DNA of 64,000 nt from CBFFRJ01 sp963530515 (GCA_963530515.1 CAUSEC010000003.1:62001-126000), one strand, 5' to 3'; shown: positions 25,898 through 34,367, counted from the stretch's first letter. Numbers and translations are program-made. The notes: generated by a model not told the origin, from the letters alone.

Positions 25898-27259
25898 ATG
25901 ATGCAGACCGTTTTAGCGAAAATCGTCGAGGACAAGGCGATTTGGGTAGCTGCCCGTAAGGAACAACAACCGCTGGCCAGTTTTCAGAACGATGTGGTGC
26001 CAAGCTCACGCCGTTTTTACGATGCTCTGCAGGGAACACGCACCGCCTTTATTCTTGAGTGTAAAAAAGCGTCCCCGTCGAAAGGCGTTATTCGTGATGA
26101 TTTCGACCCGGCGCGCATTGCGCACGTGTATAAGCATCATGCCTCCGCGATTTCTGTTCTGACCGACGAGAAATATTTCCAGGGCAGTTTTGATTTTCTG
26201 CCCATCGTGAGCGGAATCGCCCACCAGCCGATACTGTGTAAGGACTTTATTATTGACCCTTACCAGATTTATCTGGCGCGTTTCTACCAGGCGGATGCCT
26301 GCCTGCTGATGCTGTCAGTCCTCGACGACGAGCAGTATCGCCAGCTTTCCGCCGTCGCACATAGCCTGAGCATGGGTGTGTTGACCGAGGTCAGCAATGA
26401 AGAAGAGCTTGAGCGTGCCATTGCTCTCAACGCCAAAGTGGTGGGCATTAACAACCGTGACCTGCGCGATTTGTCTATCGACCTGAATCGTACCCGCCAG
26501 TTGGCTCCACGCCTTGGCGCGGGTGTTACCGTGATCAGCGAATCCGGCATTAACACCTATGCCCAGGTGCGCGAGCTCAGCCATTTTGCCAACGGCTTTT
26601 TGATCGGCTCAGCAATGATGTCGCACGGCGATCTGGATGCTGCCGTGAAGCGTGTGCTGCTGGGTGAGAACAAAGTCTGTGGTTTAACCCGTCCGCAGGA
26701 TGCGCAGGCCGCACACGAGGCCGGAGCAATCTATGGCGGGCTGATTTTTGTGCCCACATCGCCACGCGCTGTCGACGTTGCGCAGGCAAAAGTCGTTATG
26801 GCCGCCGCCCCACTGCAGTATGTCGGTGTGTTCCGTGACGCGTCGGTTGACGACGTCGTCGACACCGCCAGACAGTTGGGCCTGGTCGCGGTTCAGTTGC
26901 ACGGCAGTGAAGACCAGGGCTACATCGATGACTTACGCGGCACATTGCCAGAGGCCGTAAAAATCTGGAAGGCCCTGAGCGTGAAAGAGTCTCTGCCAGC
27001 CCGCGACTTACAGCACGTCGACAAATACGTGTTTGATAACGGCCAGGGTGGAACGGGCCAGCGTTTTGACTGGTCACTGCTGGCAGGCCAGACGCTGAAT
27101 AACGTGCTGCTGGCCGGAGGTCTTGGCGCAGATAACTGCGTCGACGCGGCGAAAACCGGGTGTTCCGGACTTGATTTCAATTCAGGCGTAGAGTCTGAGC
27201 CGGGAATAAAAGATGCCAGTAAGCTGGCCTCGGTATTCCGTACTCTGCGAGCTTATTAA
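25898..27259 (+). CDS. trpC: Indole-3-glycerol phosphate synthase / phosphoribosylanthranilate isomerase fusion
   Basis: The 453-residue bifunctional TrpC-TrpF enzyme has two TIM barrels. The N-terminal IGPS domain shows ECKKASPSKG, ISVLTDEKYFQG and VISESGI; the C-terminal isomerase domain shows KVCGLTR, VQLHG and the final LDFNSGVE. It catalyses two consecutive steps. The start directly follows the trpD stop; ATGs at 25898 and 25901 are both possible. Confidence 0.97.
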   Translation: MMQTVLAKIVEDKAIWVAARKEQQPLASFQNDVVPSSRRFYDALQGTRTAFILECKKASPSKGVIRDDFDPARIAHVYKHHASAISVLTDEKYFQGSFDFLPIVSGIAHQPILCKDFIIDPYQIYLARFYQADACLLMLSVLDDEQYRQLSAVAHSLSMGVLTEVSNEEELERAIALNAKVVGINNRDLRDLSIDLNRTRQLAPRLGAGVTVISESGINTYAQVRELSHFANGFLIGSAMMSHGDLDAAVKRVLLGENKVCGLTRPQDAQAAHEAGAIYGGLIFVPTSPRAVDVAQAKVVMAAAPLQYVGVFRDASVDDVVDTARQLGLVAVQLHGSEDQGYIDDLRGTLPEAVKIWKALSVKESLPARDLQHVDKYVFDNGQGGTGQRFDWSLLAGQTLNNVLLAGGLGADNCVDAAKTGCSGLDFNSGVESEPGIKDASKLASVFRTLRAY

Positions 27260-27270
27260 GGAAGAAGACA

Positions 27271-28464
27271 ATGACGACTTTATTAAATCCCTATTTTGGT
27301 GAGTTTGGCGGTATGTATGTACCGCAGATCCTGATGCCCGCACTGCGCCAGCTCGAAGAGGCCTTTGTCAGCGCACAAAAAGACCCGGAATTTCAGGCCC
27401 AGTTTACCGATTTATTGAAAAACTACGCAGGCCGTCCCACAGCGTTGACCAAATGCCAGAACCTGACCGCCGGAACCAAAACCACGCTGTATCTTAAGCG
27501 TGAAGATTTACTGCACGGTGGTGCGCATAAAACCAACCAGGTGTTGGGCCAGGCATTGCTGGCAAAACGGATGGGGAAAACAGAGATTATCGCTGAGACC
27601 GGTGCCGGTCAGCACGGCGTGGCATCGGCGCTGGCCAGTGCCCTGCTGGGCCTGAAATGCCGCATTTACATGGGTGCCAAAGACGTTGAGCGTCAGTCCC
27701 CGAACGTGTTCCGCATGCGCCTGATGGGTGCGGAAGTGATCCCGGTACACAGCGGTTCTTCCACCCTGAAAGACGCCTGTAACGAAGCGTTGCGTGACTG
27801 GTCTGGTAGCTACAACACCGCACACTACATGCTGGGTACTGCCGCAGGCCCACACCCGTTCCCGACCATCGTGCGTGAGTTCCAGCGCATGATTGGTGAA
27901 GAGACCAAAGCGCAGATCCTCGACAAAGAAGGCCGTATGCCGGATGCCGTTATCGCCTGTGTTGGCGGCGGGTCTAACGCTATCGGGATGTTTGCCGATT
28001 TTATTGAAGAGACCAATGTTGGCCTGATTGGCGTTGAACCGGCAGGCCACGGTATTGAAACCGGTGAGCATGGTGCGCCGCTCAAACACGGCCGCGTGGG
28101 CATCTATTTCGGCATGAAATCACCCATGATGCAGACCGATGAAGGACAAATTGAAGAGTCTTATTCCATTTCCGCCGGGCTGGACTTCCCGTCTGTCGGG
28201 CCACAGCACGCTTATCTAAACAGTATTGGTCGTGCGGATTATGTTTCCATTACCGATGACGAAGCGCTGGATGCCTTTAAAGCATTGAGCCGAAGCGAAG
28301 GTATTATTCCGGCACTGGAATCCTCTCACGCCCTCGCACACGCCCTGAAAATGGCGAAAGAGAACCCGGAGAAAGAGCAGTTGCTGGTGGTTAACTTGTC
28401 TGGCCGCGGCGACAAAGACATCTTCACCGTACACGACATTCTGAAAGCGCGAGGGGAAATCTGA
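27271..28464 (+). CDS. trpB: Tryptophan synthase beta chain
   Basis: The 397-residue PLP enzyme condenses indole with serine. His86-Lys87 in GGAHKTNQ carries PLP, ETGAGQHG is the substrate loop and GGGSNAIG binds the cofactor phosphate. Forms an alpha2beta2 complex with TrpA. The ribosome-binding site is AAGGAAG, and the stop overlaps the trpA start by one base. Confidence 0.98.
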   Translation: MTTLLNPYFGEFGGMYVPQILMPALRQLEEAFVSAQKDPEFQAQFTDLLKNYAGRPTALTKCQNLTAGTKTTLYLKREDLLHGGAHKTNQVLGQALLAKRMGKTEIIAETGAGQHGVASALASALLGLKCRIYMGAKDVERQSPNVFRMRLMGAEVIPVHSGSSTLKDACNEALRDWSGSYNTAHYMLGTAAGPHPFPTIVREFQRMIGEETKAQILDKEGRMPDAVIACVGGGSNAIGMFADFIEETNVGLIGVEPAGHGIETGEHGAPLKHGRVGIYFGMKSPMMQTDEGQIEESYSISAGLDFPSVGPQHAYLNSIGRADYVSITDDEALDAFKALSRSEGIIPALESSHALAHALKMAKENPEKEQLLVVNLSGRGDKDIFTVHDILKARGEI

Positions 28465-29270
28465 TGGAACGCTACGAACAGCTTTTTAAACAGTTGCAGG
28501 AACGCAAGGAAGGCGCTTTTGTTCCCTTCGTGACCTTAGGCGATCCGTCACCGGAACAGTCGCTGAAAATCATCGACACGTTAATCGATGCGGGCGCTGA
28601 CGCACTCGAACTGGGTATTCCGTTCTCTGATCCGCTGGCTGACGGCCCGACCATTCAGAACGCGGCGCTGCGTGCCTTTGCATCCGGCGTCACCCCGACT
28701 CAGTGTTTCGAAATGCTGACGGCGATTCGCCAGAAGCACCCAACGATTCCGATTGGGCTGCTGATGTACGCTAACCTGGTCTTCAGCCGTGGGATTGATG
28801 AATTTTACGCCCAGTGTACGAAAGCCGGTGTGGATTCAGTCCTGATTGCTGACGTGCCGGTGGAAGAGTCCGCGCCGTTCCGTCAGGCGGCTCTGCGTCA
28901 TAACGTGGCACCGATATTTATCTGCCCGCCCAACGCGGACGATGACCTTCTGCGCCAGATTGCCTCTTACGGTCGCGGCTACACCTACCTGCTCTCACGT
29001 GCGGGTGTAACAGGCGCGGAAAACCGTGCCGCTCTGCCGTTACACCATCTGATTGAAAAATTGACGGAATACCATGCCGCTCCGCCACTGCAAGGCTTTG
29101 GGATTTCCGCACCCGATCAAGTGACAGCCTCTATTGGCGCAGGCGCTGCGGGTGCGATTTCCGGTTCGGCTATTGTTAAAATTATTGAGAATAACCTCGA
29201 TAAACCTGCCGTGATGCTTGAAGAACTCGGCGCATTTGTGCGCGCAATGAAAGCTGCAACGCGTCAGTAA
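28464..29270 (+). CDS. trpA: Tryptophan synthase alpha chain
   Basis: The 268-residue TIM barrel cleaves indole-3-glycerol phosphate to indole, which tunnels to TrpB. The catalytic residues Glu49 (DALELGIPFSDPLADGP) and Asp60 are present. Last gene of the trp operon, coupled to trpB by a one-base overlap. The region after the stop has a hairpin without a T tract rather than the clear trp terminator of E. coli. Confidence 0.98.
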   Translation: MERYEQLFKQLQERKEGAFVPFVTLGDPSPEQSLKIIDTLIDAGADALELGIPFSDPLADGPTIQNAALRAFASGVTPTQCFEMLTAIRQKHPTIPIGLLMYANLVFSRGIDEFYAQCTKAGVDSVLIADVPVEESAPFRQAALRHNVAPIFICPPNADDDLLRQIASYGRGYTYLLSRAGVTGAENRAALPLHHLIEKLTEYHAAPPLQGFGISAPDQVTASIGAGAAGAISGSAIVKIIENNLDKPAVMLEELGAFVRAMKAATRQ

Positions 29271-29279
29271 TTGCCCTTC

Positions 29280-29317
29280 TCACCTGCTGTCGGACGCCGC
29301 GTCTGGCGGCAGGTGTG
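29280..29317 (+). terminator. Imperfect hairpin after trpA
   Basis: TCACCTGC and GCAGGTGTGA pair around a G+C-rich inner segment about 10 bases after trpA. No T run follows, so it could be a 3'-stabilising or Rho-associated structure rather than an intrinsic terminator. Confidence 0.4.
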
Positions 29318-29487
29318 ATCGGGATCATTAATCACTTTTCCCGCCAGAAATACCCCTAACTTATCATTGCCATTGCTTATATTTCGCCCAATAATGCCAC
29401 AGGAAGTAAGGGTAACGGATGCAGGCAGGCTATCTGATGCCTGAAACATTCGTTAAATCAGGCATTGATTTGGGTAAGGATGTCCGT

Positions 29488-29673
29488 ATGTTCAGCAAGG
29501 CCGCACTCATAAGAGGCTGGTTTACCATCACCACTATTTTTACCTGCTTCACCCTCGGCATTTTTATTGGTCACCAGTTTTTTGGCGATTCACGCATTCC
29601 CTGGCTCGTGGGCGCGCTTGCCGCCATGATCATCAACTGGGGCTGCTATCCTGATTTACGCAAACTGCTTTAG
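29488..29673 (+). CDS. Unrecognised small membrane protein (61 residues)
   Basis: The likely start is the ATG at 29488, preceded by AAGGATG; an in-frame ATG at 29419 would give 84 residues. The protein has two hydrophobic segments (about residues 13-31, FTITTIFTCFTLGIFIGHQF, and 38-52, PWLVGALAAMIINWG), separated by a short polar turn, and a basic C-terminal tail. It looks like a two-pass inner-membrane protein. I do not recognise the family. It occupies the trpA-ompW gap where E. coli carries yciGFE. Confidence 0.55.
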   Translation: MFSKAALIRGWFTITTIFTCFTLGIFIGHQFFGDSRIPWLVGALAAMIINWGCYPDLRKLL

Positions 29674-29726
29674 CCGACAAAACGTGCCAGAACTGGCCGC
29701 AGTGCGGCCAGAACAGGCTGCTCTCA

Positions 29727-30362
29727 TCAGAAGCGATACCCTGCTGAGAACATAAAGACCCAAGGGTCAAGACGCGTGCTCACACTCTGCTGCACGCCGC
29801 CAGCTTTGAATCTCACGTCAGTATCCATATCCATGTACCAGACCGAGGCATTAATCAGCCAGTCACGATTAATGAGATAATCCAGCCCTGCAACACCCGC
29901 CGCTCCCCACGAGTTTTTCAGGCTCAAATCTGAGAGACCCGCGTCTTTACCGGTGTCGTTAAATTTCTCGTTAAAGAACATCGTGTAGTTGATCCCCGCG
30001 CCGACGTACGGGCGTACCTTGCTTGTTGCGTCACCAAAATACCACTGCGCAACGAGCGTGGGAGGAAGATGATGGACGGTGGCAAGGGTTCCGGTTGGGC
30101 CCGTCCCTACCTTATGACGAAACGGCGTCGCGGCCAGTAATTCAATTCCCACATTTTCGGTGGCCATGTATGTCATGGTCACGCCGAGTTGGGTGTTATT
30201 ACTGACGTTAAAACTGCCCAGACTTCCTAAAACGTTATCCGATCCTTCCGTTGGTCTGGCGGTCGCGGAACCCGCACGAATGAAAAACTCACCTGCGTCA
30301 TGTGCCAACGCGCCTGCAGATACGCTGCTCAGGATCAATGCTGCCACGGCTCTCTTCTTCAT
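29727..30362 (-). CDS. ompW: Outer-membrane protein OmpW
   Basis: The 211-residue precursor has a signal peptide (MKKRAVAALILSSVSAGALA, cleavage before HDAGEFF) and forms the eight-stranded barrel typical of OmpW. It ends in Phe (SAGYRF), the usual signal for outer-membrane insertion. E. coli OmpW is a narrow hydrophobic channel linked to anaerobiosis, salt and oxidative stress. The ATG at 30362, with GGAG 5 bases upstream, is favoured over the GTG two codons earlier. A possible FNR site lies upstream. Confidence 0.95.
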   Translation of the reverse strand: MKKRAVAALILSSVSAGALAHDAGEFFIRAGSATARPTEGSDNVLGSLGSFNVSNNTQLGVTMTYMATENVGIELLAATPFRHKVGTGPTGTLATVHHLPPTLVAQWYFGDATSKVRPYVGAGINYTMFFNEKFNDTGKDAGLSDLSLKNSWGAAGVAGLDYLINRDWLINASVWYMDMDTDVRFKAGGVQQSVSTRLDPWVFMFSAGYRF

Positions 30363-30683
30363 ATCCACTCCATGTTTGTGGTTTTATAGGCGCCGTGAAT
30401 ATAACCACTAATAGGTACAAAGTGATCCATCAGAGATCACATTCCATTCGGGAATTTAACATTTATTGATCTACATTAATTTTCACCCTCACCTATCGCT
30501 GCCAATTTACGTAATCACATCAATTTCCTTATGAAACTATGTTCGCGTTAACGCTTGTGTTCGCTATCGATGACCGCCACTTTACAAAGATATGCTTTTC
30601 CATACGCGTGCTGATGCTGCCACCAACGGGTCAACCAGGGTACAATTGCGCGAATTTAACATTGCAGAACTCAAGGAGAGTGC
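30363..30683. promoter_or_regulatory. ompW-yciC divergent regulatory region (321 bp)
   Basis: It includes a 19-bp perfect dyad (GTGATC-7-GATCAC, 30422-30440), an FNR-like sequence (30466-30479), and A/T-rich DNA before yciC, which has AAGGAGAG as its ribosome-binding site. No other gene is visible. Confidence 0.5.
30466..30479. promoter_or_regulatory. FNR-like box upstream of ompW
   Basis: TTGATCTACATTAA matches TTGATNNNNATCAA with one mismatch, about 105 bp upstream of the ompW start. E. coli ompW is FNR-activated, so this fits, but the spacing to a transcription start cannot be confirmed. Confidence 0.5.
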
Positions 30684-31427
30684 ATGTCTATCACGGCGAA
30701 ATCCGTTTACCGTGACACGGGGAATTTTTTTCGTAATCAGTTTGTTACTATTTTGCTGATTACTCTGTTGTGTGCGTTGGTTACAGTGCTGTTGGGTCGC
30801 GTCTTTATGCCAAGTGACGCACAGCTTGCCATCATGAGTGAAGGGGATAACCTGGCAGGCAGCACAGGGTTATTTGATCTTGTGCAGAATATGACACCTG
30901 AACAGCAACAGGTTCTGTTGCGTGCTTCAGCGGCTTCAACCTTTTCAGGCCTGATTGGTAACACCCTGCTGGTGGGTGGCACCCTGGCATTGATTCAGTT
31001 GATTTCTGCAGGCCACCGGGTGAGTGCATTGCGCGCGATTGGTGCCAGCGCACCGGTGCTGCCCGCTTTATTCATCCTGTTGATGCTCATGATGTTTATG
31101 ACGCAGTTTGGGATCATGCTGGTCGTTGTGCCTGGCGTGATGGTTGCTATCCTGTTTGCTTTTGCGCCCATTATGCTGGTGCAGGACAAAGTCGGGGTGT
31201 TTACAGCCATGCGTAATAGCCTGCGCCTGAGCTGGGCGAACATGCGGGTGGTAGCACCGGCAGTGATCGGCTGGATCCTCGCCAAAATAGTGCTGCTGAT
31301 GTATGCCCATAACCTCGCATTCCTGACGGCAGAAGTCGGCGCCGTGATCGCCAATATGGTGAGTAACATGATAACTGTAGCTCTGCTCATTTATCTGTTC
31401 CGCCTGTACATGCTGATTCGTCAGTAA
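30684..31427 (+). CDS. yciC: UPF0259 inner-membrane protein YciC
   Basis: The 247-residue polytopic membrane protein has about six hydrophobic helices, a polar loop near residues 53-75, and E. coli YciC length. Function is not established; it is often found with yciB, which has a role in envelope integrity. The ATG follows AAGGAGAG. It is 58 bp upstream of yciB, in a probable yciC-yciB operon. Confidence 0.93.
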   Translation: MSITAKSVYRDTGNFFRNQFVTILLITLLCALVTVLLGRVFMPSDAQLAIMSEGDNLAGSTGLFDLVQNMTPEQQQVLLRASAASTFSGLIGNTLLVGGTLALIQLISAGHRVSALRAIGASAPVLPALFILLMLMMFMTQFGIMLVVVPGVMVAILFAFAPIMLVQDKVGVFTAMRNSLRLSWANMRVVAPAVIGWILAKIVLLMYAHNLAFLTAEVGAVIANMVSNMITVALLIYLFRLYMLIRQ

Positions 31428-31485
31428 CTTTTTCTGCCTGCGCGGCTTGCCGCCCGCAGGCGATAATCTGTAACGGAATCGTAGA

Positions 31486-32025
31486 ATGAAGCAGTTTCTT
31501 GATTTTCTCCCGCTGGTCGTCTTTTTCGCGTTTTATAAGCTTTATGACATTTATGCCGCCACCACTGCGCTGATTGTGGCTACGGCGATTGTACTTATTT
31601 ATAGCTGGGTGCGTTATCGCAAAGTCGAAAAGATGGCGCTCATCACCTTTATTCTGGTGGCCGTCTTTGGTGGTCTGACGATTTTCTTCCATAACGATGA
31701 ATTTATTAAATGGAAGGTAACGGTGATTTACGGACTGTTTGCCGGTGCATTACTGTTCAGTCAGTGGGTGATGAAAAAGCCGTTGATTCAGCGCATGCTG
31801 GGTAAAGAGCTGACGTTGCCGGAGTCGGTCTGGGCTCGCCTGAATCTGGCCTGGGCGCTGTTCTTCATTCTCTGTGGGCTGGCCAATATCTATATCGCCT
31901 TCTGGCTGCCGCAGAACATTTGGGTCAACTTCAAAGTCTTTGGCCTGACGGCGCTGACGCTTCTCTTTACCGTGCTCAGTGGCGTGTATATTTATCGCCA
32001 CATCCCGCAGGACGACAAGTCCTGA
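31486..32025 (+). CDS. yciB: Inner-membrane protein YciB (intracellular septation protein A family)
   Basis: The 179-residue protein has five predicted transmembrane helices and the family start MKQFLDFLPLVVFFAFYKLYDIYAAT. E. coli YciB interacts with elongation and division proteins and affects envelope integrity; the Shigella homolog IspA is needed for septation and spread. It is followed by a strong terminator. No unusual features. Confidence 0.95.
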   Translation: MKQFLDFLPLVVFFAFYKLYDIYAATTALIVATAIVLIYSWVRYRKVEKMALITFILVAVFGGLTIFFHNDEFIKWKVTVIYGLFAGALLFSQWVMKKPLIQRMLGKELTLPESVWARLNLAWALFFILCGLANIYIAFWLPQNIWVNFKVFGLTALTLLFTVLSGVYIYRHIPQDDKS

Positions 32026-32029
32026 CAGC

Positions 32030-32058
32030 AAAAAGCCAGGTTCGCCTGGCTTTTTTTA
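32030..32058 (+). terminator. yciB terminator
   Basis: AAAAAGCCAGG-TTCG-CCTGGCTTTTTTT: a perfect stem, a UUCG tetraloop and a T run. Confidence 0.95.
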
Positions 32059-32143
32059 TTTCAGCTGCGTTATCACGTTGTTATCTGCAATAAATCCATA
32101 GTAGCATCCCGCCAGAAACCCCTTATTCATTACTGAGATAATA

Positions 32144-32545
32144 ATGACGAACACCCAAGATGCACCTCAGGGCGAGCTGGTTCTGCGCACCCTGGCTATG
32201 CCAGCGGACACCAATGCGAATGGCGATATTTTTGGCGGCTGGCTGATGTCACAAATGGATATGGGCGGCGCGATACAGGCCAAAGAGATTGCGCACGGTC
32301 GCGTGGTCACCGTTCGTGTAGACGGCATGAGCTTTTTGCGCCCGGTAGCCGTTGGCGATGTGGTTTGCTGCTATGCCCGCTGTGTGAAACGCGGCAATAC
32401 TTCCGTGACGATTAACGTCGAAGTCTGGATCAAAAAAGTGGCCTCAGAGCCGATTGGACAGCGCTATAAAGCCACGGAAGCACTGTTTATTTATGTTGCC
32501 GTGGACAGCGAAGGTAAACCGCGCCAGCTTCCCCCTCAGGCATAA
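32144..32545 (+). CDS. yciA: Acyl-CoA thioesterase YciA
   Basis: The 133-residue hotdog-fold thioesterase has the motif NANGDIFGGWLMSQMD with the active-site Asn/Asp region. E. coli and Haemophilus YciA hydrolyse a broad range of short to long acyl-CoAs and form hexamers. It is monocistronic, with its terminator shared with the convergent tonB. Confidence 0.95.
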   Translation: MTNTQDAPQGELVLRTLAMPADTNANGDIFGGWLMSQMDMGGAIQAKEIAHGRVVTVRVDGMSFLRPVAVGDVVCCYARCVKRGNTSVTINVEVWIKKVASEPIGQRYKATEALFIYVAVDSEGKPRQLPPQA

Positions 32546-32576
32546 AAAAAGCCTCCGTTATGGAGGCTTTTTTGTT
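32546..32576. terminator. Bidirectional terminator between yciA and tonB
   Basis: AAAAAAAGCCTCC-GTTAT-GGAGGCTTTTTTG, symmetric A and T runs, lying between the two stop codons. Confidence 0.93.
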
Positions 32577-32582
32577 ATGGCA

Positions 32583-33308
32583 TTATTCCATGGTTGACGT
32601 GCCGTCCATGCGGAACACGATAGTCACGTAGATGCCTTTGCCCGGTTTGCCCGCTTCATAACGCCATCTGCGCATCGCCGATTTTACTTCACGTTCAAAC
32701 AGGTTCGACGGTTGTGCGGAGACGATTTCCACGTTATCCAGACGCCCATCCATCGTCACATCAAACTTCACGCGAACACGCCCTTCAATGCGTAATACGC
32801 GGGCACGTTCCGGGTATGTCGGCTGATTTCTGCTTACCGCACGTGGACCTGTTGGCACGGAAGGCGCTGGCGTCGTGGATGCCGGAGGCGTGGTGTTTGT
32901 CACCGTGCGAACCGGCGCATTCTGGATCGGTGCTGCGGCAGGCTTCTCAACCGGTTTAACGTCGCGCTTCGGCTGCTCAACCTTTTTCTCTGGCTTAGGC
33001 TTTGGTTTGGGCTTCGGCTTAGGTTCAGGTTTTTGGATCACCACTGGCGCTTCTTTCGGTGGTTCCGGGACCGGCTCGGGTTCAGGTTCGGGCTCTGGCT
33101 CAACCACGGGTTCTGGCTGCGGTTGAACGACCTGAGGCGGCTCCAGTTCAGCCGGTGACACCATGGTCACAGAAATAGGCTGTGCAGGCGCTGGCAATTC
33201 AATAACCTGATGTACCGACATATACAGCAAACCCGCAACAGCGGCTCCGTGGATGCCAACAGACAGCATCGCTGCCCAGGGAATGCGGCGAGGTAAATCA
33301 AGGGTCAT
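32583..33308 (-). CDS. tonB: Energy-transducing protein TonB
   Basis: The 241-residue protein is anchored by an N-terminal signal-anchor helix carrying the conserved SxxxH (SVGIHGAAVAGLLY), then a Pro-rich spacer with alternating Glu-Pro (about residues 70-90) and Lys-Pro (about 100-120) runs, then a C-terminal receptor-binding domain ending around YPERARVLRIEGRV...MRRWRYE. With ExbB-ExbD it energises siderophore and B12 receptors. The start at 33308 (MTLDLPRR) matches E. coli; an ATG at 33317 is also possible. Confidence 0.95.
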   Translation of the reverse strand: MTLDLPRRIPWAAMLSVGIHGAAVAGLLYMSVHQVIELPAPAQPISVTMVSPAELEPPQVVQPQPEPVVEPEPEPEPEPVPEPPKEAPVVIQKPEPKPKPKPKPKPEKKVEQPKRDVKPVEKPAAAPIQNAPVRTVTNTTPPASTTPAPSVPTGPRAVSRNQPTYPERARVLRIEGRVRVKFDVTMDGRLDNVEIVSAQPSNLFEREVKSAMRRWRYEAGKPGKGIYVTIVFRMDGTSTME

Positions 33309-33353
33309 TGAAGTCATAATCGTTTCAGTTGAAAAAACAAACCACGATTTTAA

Positions 33354-33376
33354 ATGCAAATAGCAATCATATTCAA
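33354..33376 (-). promoter_or_regulatory. Likely Fur site in the tonB promoter
   Basis: On the minus strand TGAATATGATTGCTATTTGCAT is essentially the E. coli tonB promoter Fur box (degenerate GATAATGATTATC). It lies about 45 bp upstream of the tonB start. Confidence 0.65.
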
Positions 33377-33527
33377 CTAGACATCACATCTATCGTTGAT
33401 TTCGATCCGCAAATGCCTAAAAACAGCACAGCAAAAGCAGTGATGGTGTGGGTATTCCATCTTTACATTGCAGCAGCCAGATGATTCACATAACGTAGGT
33501 GTTTTCTGATGAAAAGGAGCTATCCCC

Positions 33528-33824
33528 GTGCTTTACGTTATTTTTGCTGAAGATATCGCCGACTCGCTTGAGAAACGTTTATCCGTCCGCCCTGCCCATC
33601 TGGCTCGACTGCAACTCCTGCGTGATGAAGGCCGTCTGTTGACCGCCGGTCCGATGCCAGCAGTAGACAGCAACGATCCGGGTGCTGCTGGGTTTACCGG
33701 CTCCACCGTCATTGCAGAATTTGAATCGCTTGAAGCGGCAAACGCCTGGGCTGAGGCCGATCCGTATGTTGCCGCTGGCGTGTATCAGAACGTGACAGTG
33801 AAGCCCTTCAAGAAAGTATTTTGA
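33528..33824 (+). CDS. yciI: YCII-domain protein YciI
   Basis: The 98-residue protein matches E. coli YciI throughout (SLEKRLSVRPAHLARLQLL-DEGRLLTAGPMPAVD). The YCII fold is a ferredoxin-like dimer with a conserved His-Asp pair; no E. coli substrate is known. It starts with GTG after AAAAGGAG. Confidence 0.94.
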   Translation: MLYVIFAEDIADSLEKRLSVRPAHLARLQLLRDEGRLLTAGPMPAVDSNDPGAAGFTGSTVIAEFESLEAANAWAEADPYVAAGVYQNVTVKPFKKVF

Positions 33825-33841
33825 TATTGTCGATGCCACGC

Positions 33842-33871
33842 GGGCCAGCGGATTTCTCCCTGGGCTGGCCC
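33842..33871. terminator. Hairpin between yciI and the SMR gene
   Basis: GGGCCAGC and GCTGGCCC form a perfect 8-bp stem with a 14-base loop between the two convergent stop codons. There is no T tract on either side, so intrinsic termination is uncertain. Confidence 0.4.
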
Positions 33872-33888
33872 TGTATAACCGGACAGGA

Positions 33889-34227
33889 TTAATGCGCGAC
33901 GCTTTTTGAAAACAGATTTATCGTAATGACGCCGGCAACAATCAGCCCCATGCCCAACATAGCGGGAACATCTAATTTTTGCCCATGCACCAGCCAGCCT
34001 ACAATGCCAATCAACACAATCCCCGCCCCTGACCAGATAGCGTAAATAATGCCAGTCGGTATCGTGCGCATAGGAATGGTCAAACACCAAAAAGCAATAC
34101 AATATCCGGCGATGCTGATGACGCTTGGGATCAGGCGGGTGAAGCTGTCGGACGATTTTAACGCGGTGGTCGCAATCACTTCGACGATGATCGCAACCGC
34201 TAAAAAGAGCAACGCTTCTTTATTCAT
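33889..34227 (-). CDS. EmrE-like small multidrug resistance (SMR) transporter
   Basis: The 112-residue protein has four transmembrane helices and the SMR essentials: membrane-embedded Glu16 in AIIVEVIATTALK (Glu14 of EmrE), PTGIIYAIWSGAGIVLI in helix 3, and the C-terminal AGVITINL. SMR pumps export cationic drugs or guanidinium compounds in exchange for protons as antiparallel dimers. It more closely resembles the EmrE/Qac branch than SugE. The ATG at 34227 is preferred to the frame extension to 34263. E. coli has kch rather than this gene between yciI and the clsA region. Confidence 0.9.
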   Translation of the reverse strand: MNKEALLFLAVAIIVEVIATTALKSSDSFTRLIPSVISIAGYCIAFWCLTIPMRTIPTGIIYAIWSGAGIVLIGIVGWLVHGQKLDVPAMLGMGLIVAGVITINLFSKSVAH

Positions 34228-34341
34228 GTGATTCCACTGAAGAAAAGTACAGACGCCTGGCAAAGAGTAAACCTGCCTAATTTAAAGCGGTGATATGACG
34301 TTTGTATGATTGAGTCTGGGGTGGCACTGCGGCAAAACAAT

Positions 34342-34358
34342 GGGCACCCAAAAGGTGC
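34342..34358 (-). terminator. yciY hairpin terminator
   Basis: GGGCACC and GGTGCCC pair around a short loop (CAAAA on plus), 9 bases beyond the yciY stop. On the minus strand it is followed by CATTGTTTTG, a weak T-rich tail. Confidence 0.55.
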
Positions 34359-34367
34359 CCAGGGTCA

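Noticed and set aside
30422..30440. CRP site at the ompW dyad
   Set aside because: The half-sites GTGA and TCAC are 11 bases apart, not the 6 of a CRP site.
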